In this document: positions 1 through 5,437 of the stretch, one piece after another
Position numbering within the stretch: position 1 is the first letter of the stretch
Layout: each line of letters begins with the position of its first letter
The notes under the pieces: generated by a model
What the model saw: only the letters and a program-made list of their open reading frames with translations
What the model was told of the DNA's origin: nothing
Database searches by the model: none
NCBI GenBank assembly: GCA_025450255.1
Contig: JANWHV010000291.1
Coordinates: 1-5,437 of the forward strand
DNA: 5,437 nucleotides
DNA from: Chloroflexota bacterium
GTDB lineage: Bacteria; Chloroflexota; UBA5177; JANWHV01
Direction of reading: 5' to 3'
Position numbers and translations under genes: made by a program

Positions 1-20
1 CAATAACGCACTATCCAGCA

Positions 21-27
21 AAGGTGG
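21..27 (+). promoter_or_regulatory. Ribosome binding site of the FecR/beta-helix gene
   Basis: AAGGTGG differs by one base from the consensus AAGGAGG. Its AAGG core lies 7 nt before the ATG at 32, which supports that start. The reading frame is open back to the left edge of the window, so an upstream start cannot be formally excluded, but the signal peptide begins directly at this ATG. Only 31 nt precede the gene, so its promoter is not visible. Confidence 0.6.
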
Positions 28-31
28 CGCC

Positions 32-3000
32 ATGACTCGACACGCAGGCCGTCTCACGATCGTGCTCAGTTGCCTTATCGCGGTCGTTGGACCATTTTCA
101 TGGGGCAGAGGCACCGCCCCGGCAGCGCTAGCCGGGGCGAGCGGGGCGTCAAGCGCAACCCAGGCGGTGCCGCTCGCCAGCAGCATGCCAAAGGTCCTGC
201 CGGCCCTCGTCGTCACGGTGCAGCCGGCCCAGATCAAGGTCGGACGCGACGTGGTGGTGCAGATCAGCGTCAGCGCCCACGGCACGCCCGTCACGGGCGC
301 CCTGGTCAGCCTCACCGGCGCCGGCCGCCCCGCCCTGGGCACCAGTACGCGCCGCCCCCTCGCCTTCACCGTCCACGCCACCGCCCTGGGCACCGCCCTG
401 CTCAGCGTCAGCCGCGCCGGCTACGCCCCCAGCGCCCGCAACCTGCCCGTCGTCCCCGGCGCCCCCGCCACCGTGATGGCCATCACCCACGGCCTGGCCA
501 TCCAGGCCCCCCACGCCCGCGCCGCCCCCGGCGCCGTCGGCGCCGACCTGCGGCAGGATTACCACGCCCGCACCGCCGCCCGCCAGTTCGCCTCCCTCGG
601 CCTGCGCGACGGCACCCTCGTCGACCTCAACGCCAACACCGACGTGCTGATCAAGGACCCCCTGCACAGCACCCTCGCCCGGGGCGAACTCTTCCTCCAG
701 GTCGTGCACGGCGATTCCCATCCCCACGTCGTCCAGGCCGGCACCGCCCTCGCCGCCACCAAGGGCACCCGCCTCGACGTGCGCTTTGACCCCACCCGCA
801 AGCTCGCCGTCGTCACCGTGGTCGAGGGCAAGGTCCAGGTCTCTAATCAGGGCCACGCCGTGCTGGTCGGCGCCGGCCAGCAGAGCACCATCCTCGCCAA
901 CCGCCCGCCCAGCCCGCCCCGCCACGTCGACCTCACTTCCCTCCTCGGCTGGCTCAAGAACCTGCCCAACTCCACCACCAGCGTCGTCCCCCCCGTCCTC
1001 AACCTCCCCCTCCCGCCCCTCGTCCCCACTCCCCTCCCCCCTATCGCCCAATCCCCCACCATGACCATTACCTCCGCGCTGGAAGCCACGACCTGGTCCG
1101 GGATCGTTCTGCTCCAGGGCGCGGTCACCATCCCCGCCGGCCAGACACTGACCATCCAGCCCGGCACAACTGTCTTGATGGATAACAACGCCTCGATTGT
1201 GGCGAACGGCGTAATCACGGCCAGGGGCAGCGCGGTGGCGCCGATTATCTTTACGAGCGCGAATCCCCGCCCGAGTCCGGATGATTGGGAGAGTATTACC
1301 TTTAGCGGAACCGGGTCGAGCGCGAGCGTGCTGGACTACGTGCAAGTGTTCTACGGCGGCTACTACAGCAGTGAAAACGCGGAAATCGTGGCCACGGCCG
1401 GCGCCGCGCCTGCGATCAGTAACTGCGTGATCGGGAAGTCGGAAGGTGACGGCATCTTCCTCGATACGTCGAGCCCGGCCACGGTTTCGAACTGCGTATT
1501 CACGGCAAACGGCAGCTATGCCGTGTCGGTCGAAATGAATCAGTCTGGACTTGTAACCGGATCGCGCCTCGGCAACGGCCAGACTTTGGGCATCCTTATC
1601 CGCGATGGGACGGCGCTGAGCCAGGATGCAACGTGGCATCATCAGGACGTGCCATTCTATCTGGCGAACGGCGTCAAGGTGAACGCAGGCGCGCATTTGA
1701 CTGTCGAGGCTGGAACGGTCGTCGAGATGGTGAACAACGCGTCACTCACGGTGTCCGGCGTGATGACCGCCATCGGCAGCGCCGCGCAGCCGATTGTATT
1801 TACCAGCGCCGCCGCTCAACCTGGCCCCGACGACTGGGAGTACATCGACTTCAACGGCGCCGCCGCCAGCCCCAGCGTCTTGAACTACGTGCAGGTATTC
1901 TATGGCGGCTATTACAACGATTCCAACGCCGAGATCAGCGCGCACGCGGGCGCCAATCCCACAATCGAAAACTGCGCGATCTCCCAGTCCGAGGGCGCCG
2001 GCATCTATGCGGACGACACGAGCCGGCCGACCATCCAGAACTGCACGTTCGCCGCGAACGGCGGCTTCGCGGCGGATCTCCCCGCCGACGATGCTTCACA
2101 TACGAGTGGGAACAATGTGGCAGCCAATCAAACCGGCCTGAATCTTCGCGGTACCGCGGTGACGAATTCCGGCGCCTGGCGCCACCAGGGAGCGCCCTTC
2201 GTGCTGCAAAACGGCGTGCAAATCTTGCCCGGCGCCGTAATTCATATCGACCCGGGGACCGTGCTGTTGATGGCGAATAACGGTTCGTTGAGCGTCACCG
2301 GAGTCTTGCTGGCCCAGGGCAGCGCGGCGGCGCCGATCACCGTCTCATCCGCCAACCCTCAGCCCGCGCCCGACGACTGGGAATATATAGACCTATCGGG
2401 CCCGGAGGCAAGCAAAAGCGTGCTGGATCACGTGCAGATCGCCTACGGCGGCTATTACAACGACGGCAACGCCGAGCTATCGGTACACAAGGGCGCCACG
2501 CCGGCGATCAGTAATTCGGTGCTGGCCTATTCCGAGGGAGCCGGCATCTACGTGGACGATACGTCCAGGCCGGCGATCAGCAATTGCCTGTTCGCGAGCA
2601 ATTCGGGCGACGCGATCCTGACGCCTGCCGACGACTCCACACAGATAAGCGGCATCGGGCTGGCGGTCGGCCAGACCGGTATCCACGTGCGCGGCACGAC
2701 GATCGCGCATTCGGGCGCCTGGCACCAGCAAGACGCGCCGCTCCTCCTGGAAAACGGTGTCTCGTTAGCCGCGGGAGTGACGCTCACCATCGATCCTGGC
2801 GTCACAATCCTGATGCTCGATAACGGCTCAATGACCATCGACGGCACCTTGCTCGCGCGCGGTACGGCAAACGCGCCGATAGTGGTGAGCAGCGCCAGGG
2901 CGAAGCCGGCCCCCGACGATTGGGAGTCGATCACCTTTAGCGGTCCGAGCGCCAGCGGCAGCGTGCTCGACTACCTGAATATCTCGTATGGCGGCTACTA

Positions 3001-3241
3001 CAGCGATGGCAGCGCCGAGGTGGTGACCCAGAAAGGGGCCAATCCAACCATCACGCATTCGGTTTTCGCGTGGTCGCAGGGAGATGGCGTGTACGCCGAA
3101 GACGGGTCGCAGCCCACTATTGCCTTCAATGTGTTTCAGAAGAATTTGGGGGCCGCAATCAGTCTGCCCAAGAAAGATCCGAGCCGCGTCCACGACAATC
3201 AACTCGCGTCCGGCCAGCAGGTCATCGAGTTCCGAGGCTAG
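32..3241 (+). CDS. Exported FecR-domain protein with four tandem right-handed beta-helix modules
   Basis: Residues 1-34 look like a Sec signal peptide: Arg3 and Arg7, a hydrophobic core at about 8-21, and a possible cleavage after Ala-Leu-Ala (32-34). Residues ~57-142 resemble an Ig-like beta-sandwich. Residues ~186-290 match the FecR domain: LRDGTLVDLNANT, then LARGELFLQVVHG, KGTRLDVRFD and VVEGKVQV. Residues 291-346 are a Pro-rich linker. Residues 352-1069 are four ~181-residue modules, each starting with a Trp-containing segment and the LTI-x-PGT / PI-x-FTS type motifs of extracellular parallel beta-helix proteins, and ending with a QTG...RG motif. The protein stops exactly at the end of the fourth module. 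There is no LPXTG, PEP-CTERM or autotransporter barrel, so it is probably secreted or periplasmic. Unlike classical FecR it has no cytoplasmic anti-sigma part; the FecR domain would be wholly outside the cytoplasm. The stop lies 3 nt before a CHASE2 cyclase gene, suggesting a joint signalling role. Domain calls are by motif recognition; ligand and function are unknown. Confidence 0.9.
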   Translation: MTRHAGRLTIVLSCLIAVVGPFSWGRGTAPAALAGASGASSATQAVPLASSMPKVLPALVVTVQPAQIKVGRDVVVQISVSAHGTPVTGALVSLTGAGRPALGTSTRRPLAFTVHATALGTALLSVSRAGYAPSARNLPVVPGAPATVMAITHGLAIQAPHARAAPGAVGADLRQDYHARTAARQFASLGLRDGTLVDLNANTDVLIKDPLHSTLARGELFLQVVHGDSHPHVVQAGTALAATKGTRLDVRFDPTRKLAVVTVVEGKVQVSNQGHAVLVGAGQQSTILANRPPSPPRHVDLTSLLGWLKNLPNSTTSVVPPVLNLPLPPLVPTPLPPIAQSPTMTITSALEATTWSGIVLLQGAVTIPAGQTLTIQPGTTVLMDNNASIVANGVITARGSAVAPIIFTSANPRPSPDDWESITFSGTGSSASVLDYVQVFYGGYYSSENAEIVATAGAAPAISNCVIGKSEGDGIFLDTSSPATVSNCVFTANGSYAVSVEMNQSGLVTGSRLGNGQTLGILIRDGTALSQDATWHHQDVPFYLANGVKVNAGAHLTVEAGTVVEMVNNASLTVSGVMTAIGSAAQPIVFTSAAAQPGPDDWEYIDFNGAAASPSVLNYVQVFYGGYYNDSNAEISAHAGANPTIENCAISQSEGAGIYADDTSRPTIQNCTFAANGGFAADLPADDASHTSGNNVAANQTGLNLRGTAVTNSGAWRHQGAPFVLQNGVQILPGAVIHIDPGTVLLMANNGSLSVTGVLLAQGSAAAPITVSSANPQPAPDDWEYIDLSGPEASKSVLDHVQIAYGGYYNDGNAELSVHKGATPAISNSVLAYSEGAGIYVDDTSRPAISNCLFASNSGDAILTPADDSTQISGIGLAVGQTGIHVRGTTIAHSGAWHQQDAPLLLENGVSLAAGVTLTIDPGVTILMLDNGSMTIDGTLLARGTANAPIVVSSARAKPAPDDWESITFSGPSASGSVLDYLNISYGGYYSDGSAEVVTQKGANPTITHSVFAWSQGDGVYAEDGSQPTIAFNVFQKNLGAAISLPKKDPSRVHDNQLASGQQVIEFRG
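587..901 (+). other. FecR domain (residues ~186-290 of the first protein)
   Basis: The segment follows the FecR pattern: a 'DGT-x-V-x-LN' strand (residues 193-200), the 'L-x-RGELFL-x-V' strand (215-224), a 'GT-R-L-DV' segment (245-250) and a closing 'V-x-V-x-EGKVQV' strand (261-270), followed by the GAGQQS turn. In exported proteins FecR domains are usually thought to act as small beta-rich binding modules. Boundaries are approximate. Confidence 0.8.
902..1069 (+). other. Proline-rich linker with C-run tract (G-quadruplex potential on minus strand)
   Basis: Encodes residues 291-346, rich in Pro and Leu (for example PPVLNLPLPPLVPTPLPP), a probably extended spacer between the FecR domain and the beta-helix modules. 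At DNA level it has nine runs of three or more C between 988 and 1057: 988-994, 1006-1010, 1012-1014, 1016-1019, 1024-1027, 1031-1034, 1036-1041, 1047-1049 and 1053-1057. The last eight are separated by only 1-5 nt, so the minus (template) strand fits a G-quadruplex pattern. Folding in vivo is not shown. Confidence 0.7.
1085..3238 (+). repeat. Four tandem ~543-bp coding repeats (beta-helix modules)
   Basis: Modules run about 1085-1624 (residues 352-531), 1625-2167 (532-712), 2168-2710 (713-893) and 2711-3238 (894-1069). Anchors recur with near-constant spacing: the first Asp of PDDWE at residues 417, 600, 781 and 962; YGGYY at 441, 624, 805 and 986; the first Trp at 355, 535, 716 and 897. The period is therefore 180-183 residues, exactly 181 in the last two steps. 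Each module contains internal short rungs ending in Asn-Cys or Asn-Ser motifs 23 residues apart, as expected of a parallel beta-helix. The copies have diverged strongly at synonymous positions, so the duplications are not recent. Confidence 0.9.
3234..3237 (+). promoter_or_regulatory. Ribosome binding site of the CHASE2 cyclase gene
   Basis: GAGG lies inside the last two codons of the upstream gene, 7 nt before the ATG at 3245. The upstream stop TAG is 3 nt before that ATG. This geometry is typical of translationally coupled genes, so the cyclase probably shares the upstream transcript; no promoter is evident between the genes. Confidence 0.6.
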
Positions 3242-3244
3242 AGC

Positions 3245-5290
3245 ATGCGTCGGCTCCAGTTACGCGCGGCGGGTCCACGGGCGCGCGCGCGGCGGCGCGC
3301 GCGTCTCGCCGCCGCGCTGGCCGCGGCGCTGATCGTCGCCATCAGTGCCGCCGTGGCCCTGAATGGCGCGTTTGAAGCAGCGGACTTAAGCTGGCAGAGC
3401 TTTGCGTTTGGCTGGAGGCATGCCCTGTGTCTCGATCCTCGGCAATATGGCTACAAGCAGGGAAGCTCGGGCACGATCTCCAGTTGCGGCCACACTGTCG
3501 GCCTGAGCAGCGGCCAGCCGCACATCGTGGTCGTCGCCTACGACGATTCCAGCGATCGCCAGATGACCGCCGCGGGCGCGACGACCGGGTTCACCCGCCA
3601 GGCCACCGCCGAGCTTATCTCACGGCTTAAGGCGTATGGCGCCAGGCTGATCGTTCTTGACCGCCTCTATGAAGACGCGCGACCTGGGACGGCGGAGCTG
3701 GCCGCCGCCATGCGCAAGGCCGGGAACGTGGTAGTGGCGCAGGAGATTCAAATTCAGACCACCGCAACGACGAGTCTCAATTCAATAGTGCCGCTTGAAC
3801 AGTCGGTTTCGGCCGCGGCGGCGGGGCGCGGAATCGTGAACTTGCCGCCGCCGGACGCGTCAGACCCCAATGCACGGTACCGGCGCTATAACTATGATGT
3901 ACAGGTCATTAAGGATCCGGATACGGGCCGTTATCCACCATCCCTGGCACTCGCTGCCGCCCACGCTCTCGGCGTGAACCCTCGCACCAGCGATCTAACC
4001 TTTCTGATCAATTTCGCCGGCCAGGCAGGCACGGCCTTTCCACGATTCTCCATGGCCGATCTTCTGGCAGGCACGCCGTTTGTGCCGGCGAGCACGGGCA
4101 TCCAGCAAACTCAGCACCCGGAGCTGAACAACGCCATCGTATTCGTCGGCGACGAAACCCAGGCCGATAAAGACTATTTCTCCACGCCGGTCGACAGCGC
4201 CGACTCAACCTTGCCCTCCGGCCAGCACCTGATGTGGGGTGTCGAGCTCAATGCCCACGCCCTGAACACCATCCTGAACGACGGTCCATTGCAACGCCCG
4301 GAAACGCCCCAGCAACTGCTGATGACACTGCCGCTCGCTATCATTGCCGCCATCTGGGCCGTGCGTGGGGCCTTCTGGTCAAGCCTCGTGGCGATCGCGG
4401 GGCTGACCGCCGCGTTGTATGCCGGCGCCTGGCTCGCCTTCATCAATCTCAACACATGGATCGACATTACCGCGCCCACGGTCGCCGTCGTTCTGGCCCC
4501 CCTTGCCGTGCTTGGCGTACGCCTGGGCACCGAGCAGCGAGCCACGCGCGAGGTGCGGTCGCTCTTCGGGCGCTATGTCGCGCCAAGCGTGGTCAGCCGC
4601 ATCGTTGACGACCCTGATGCCTTTGGCCTCGATGGCGTGCTGCGCGATGTGACCGTGCTCTTCTCGGACATCCGCAGCTTCACCACCCTTTCCGAGGGCA
4701 TGCCGCCGCAGCAGATCGTCCGCATGCTGAACCGCTACTTCACGGCCATGGTCGAGGAGATCCACGCCCAGGGCGGCACCGTCGACAAATACGTCGGCGA
4801 TGCGATCATGGCCCTGTTCGGCGCGCCCGATGACCAACCGGACGCGCCGGCTCGCGCCGTCCGCGCGGCCCTCGGCATGCAACGGCGGCTCATAGGCTTG
4901 AACGAGGTATTCGCGGTCGAGCTGGGCCGGACTATCGCCTCCGGTATCGGCATACACCATGGATCGGCGGCGGTCGGCGTGATTGGCGCTCCATCAAAGC
5001 GCGAATACTCGGCGATCGGCGATACCGTGAACACCGCCTCCCGCCTCGAGGGTCTGACCAAGGACGCCGGCTATGCTATCGCCGTCAGCGCGATGGTGGT
5101 CGAGTCGCTGCCTGAGGAGTTGCGGATTGCGGTGACCCCACACGATCTCGGCGAGATGGCGGTCAAGGGACGGTCGGCCAGGATCCGCGTGTATGGTCTG
5201 GGAATGCCGATCGCCTTGCCAATCCCCACATCGCATGCCGCGGTCGGCGGCGCCGTCACGCCCAGTGAGAAGCCAGGCATCCCCGCTTAA
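3245..5290 (+). CDS. CHASE2-domain membrane receptor class III adenylate/guanylate cyclase
   Basis: Residues 1-20 are Arg-rich (cytoplasmic), followed by a membrane helix at ~21-41. Residues ~42-350 are an extracytoplasmic CHASE2 sensor, seen from IVVVAYDDSS (94-103), ARLIVLDRLY (133-142), GIVNLPPPD (196-204), LINFAGQ (254-260), AIVFVGDETQADKDYFSTP (297-315) and WGVELNAHAL (331-340). Three membrane helices follow at ~357-373, 377-400 and 406-427. A short linker with FGRYVAPSVV (441-450) replaces any HAMP domain. The class III cyclase domain spans ~467-652, with both metal-binding aspartates (Asp475 in LFSDI, Asp519 in KYVGDAIM), the purine-contacting Lys515, and transition-state Asn596 and Arg600 in TVNTASR. 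The position that is Asp in class IIIa is Ser589, closer to class IIIb, whose members are mostly adenylate cyclases. All residues sit on one chain, so it should work as a homodimer making cAMP from ATP; cGMP cannot be excluded. The last ~29 residues look disordered. Length and layout fit the CHASE2-cyclase family. Confidence 0.93.
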   Translation: MRRLQLRAAGPRARARRRARLAAALAAALIVAISAAVALNGAFEAADLSWQSFAFGWRHALCLDPRQYGYKQGSSGTISSCGHTVGLSSGQPHIVVVAYDDSSDRQMTAAGATTGFTRQATAELISRLKAYGARLIVLDRLYEDARPGTAELAAAMRKAGNVVVAQEIQIQTTATTSLNSIVPLEQSVSAAAAGRGIVNLPPPDASDPNARYRRYNYDVQVIKDPDTGRYPPSLALAAAHALGVNPRTSDLTFLINFAGQAGTAFPRFSMADLLAGTPFVPASTGIQQTQHPELNNAIVFVGDETQADKDYFSTPVDSADSTLPSGQHLMWGVELNAHALNTILNDGPLQRPETPQQLLMTLPLAIIAAIWAVRGAFWSSLVAIAGLTAALYAGAWLAFINLNTWIDITAPTVAVVLAPLAVLGVRLGTEQRATREVRSLFGRYVAPSVVSRIVDDPDAFGLDGVLRDVTVLFSDIRSFTTLSEGMPPQQIVRMLNRYFTAMVEEIHAQGGTVDKYVGDAIMALFGAPDDQPDAPARAVRAALGMQRRLIGLNEVFAVELGRTIASGIGIHHGSAAVGVIGAPSKREYSAIGDTVNTASRLEGLTKDAGYAIAVSAMVVESLPEELRIAVTPHDLGEMAVKGRSARIRVYGLGMPIALPIPTSHAAVGGAVTPSEKPGIPA

Positions 5291-5342
5291 GCACCATAAC
5301 TACAGCTACCCGATAGATTTCATAGTATAAGGCCTTCCGCCG

Positions 5343-5380
5343 GCGTACTCGCACGGGTTGCGACACGCAATCGAGTATGC
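5343..5380 (+). terminator. Nested imperfect hairpin, possible transcription terminator
   Basis: GCGTACTCG (5343-5351) pairs with CGAGTATGC (5372-5380) over 9 bp with one G-U wobble. Inside it, TTGCG (5358-5362) pairs with CGCAA (5366-5370) around an ACA loop; a 6-nt/1-nt internal loop separates the stems. It begins 53 nt after the cyclase stop. No T-run follows, so it is not a canonical Rho-independent terminator. It may instead be an mRNA 3'-end structure or a protein-binding inverted repeat. Confidence 0.35.
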
Positions 5381-5427
5381 TTATGGTCATTGGAGCCCGT
5401 AACGATCTCAGACCCGCGCCGGCCTCC

Positions 5428-5434
5428 AAGGTGG
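5428..5434 (+). promoter_or_regulatory. Shine-Dalgarno-like AAGGTGG at the window edge
   Basis: The 7-mer is identical to the ribosome binding site of the first gene (21-27). Only ATA follows before the window ends, so a start codon just beyond the edge is possible but not seen. Confidence 0.25.
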
Positions 5435-5437
5435 ATA

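Larger units (their letters stand above)
5291..5437. other. Intergenic region downstream of the cyclase
   Basis: The 147 bp after the cyclase stop contain no convincing coding sequence. The first 40 nt are AT-richer than the rest of the window (around 5311-5330). A nested hairpin lies at 5343-5380 and a Shine-Dalgarno-like AAGGTGG at 5428-5434. No tRNA-like structure was recognised. Confidence 0.6.

Noticed and set aside
65..76. Possible lipobox (Val-Leu-Ser-Cys, Cys14) in the first protein
   Set aside because: The cysteine lies within the first residues of the hydrophobic core, with too little hydrophobic sequence before it for a lipoprotein signal. An ordinary signal peptide with a later Ala-Leu-Ala site fits better.
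587..901. Classical FecR anti-sigma regulator of iron transport
   Set aside because: There is no N-terminal cytoplasmic anti-sigma segment, and no sigma factor or TonB-dependent receptor gene in the window; only the domain is shared.
149..1696. 515-codon open frame on the minus strand
   Set aside because: It lies antisense to the FecR/beta-helix gene and arises from the extreme C-ending codon bias there. The translation is a low-complexity Gly/Ala/Asp/Glu-rich sequence without a recognisable domain, whereas the plus-strand frame has clear domains.
3084..3375. Overlapping open frames across the gene 1/gene 2 junction
   Set aside because: They are Arg-rich shadow translations of the two real genes with no domain and no better ribosome binding site.
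4529..4636. HAMP domain between the last membrane helix and the cyclase
   Set aside because: The stretch of about 36 residues (429-464) is too short for HAMP and lacks its pattern; it fits the short FGRYV-type linker seen before many receptor cyclase domains.
5358..5387. Promoter-like pair TTGCGA, 18-nt spacer, TATGGT
   Set aside because: Each box matches only four of six consensus bases, and the -35 candidate is part of the hairpin stem. It is too weak to annotate in GC-rich DNA.

Overview
The window carries two complete, same-strand genes with a 3-nt gap between them, plus about 150 bp of downstream intergenic sequence. It is clearly GC-rich bacterial DNA with strong G/C preference at third codon positions. 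Nothing in it fixes the phylum. A secreted FecR/beta-helix protein next to a CHASE2 cyclase would fit many high-GC environmental bacteria, and I do not assign a taxon.

Layout: nt 1-31 hold a Shine-Dalgarno-like AAGGTGG. Gene 1 (32-3241, 1069 aa) encodes an exported modular protein: signal peptide, Ig-like beta-sandwich, FecR domain, proline-rich linker, then four tandem copies of a ~181-residue right-handed beta-helix module. Gene 2 (3245-5290, 681 aa) encodes a membrane receptor adenylate/guanylate cyclase: N-terminal membrane anchor, extracytoplasmic CHASE2 sensor, three membrane helices and a class III cyclase domain whose key catalytic residues are all visible. From 5291 to 5437 no gene is visible; there is a nested imperfect hairpin and, at the very edge, a second AAGGTGG that may be the ribosome binding site of a next gene.

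The two genes look like a translationally coupled operon. FecR-domain proteins are recurrent genomic neighbours of CHASE2 receptors (general knowledge, not checked here). The natural reading is a transmembrane second-messenger system: the exported FecR/beta-helix protein senses or presents a ligand, the CHASE2 domain reads it outside the cytoplasmic membrane, and the cyclase makes cAMP inside. No sigma factor or TonB receptor gene is present, so this is not a classical FecI-FecR-FecA arrangement. The partnership and the ligand are inference.

The most unusual sequence-level features are in gene 1. All 39 alanine codons from residue 49 to 339 are GCC, in sharp contrast to both flanks. A C-run tract in the proline linker gives strong G-quadruplex potential on the template strand. 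The four beta-helix modules show an outer/inner (ABBA) similarity pattern and a stepwise loss of a paired cysteine position.
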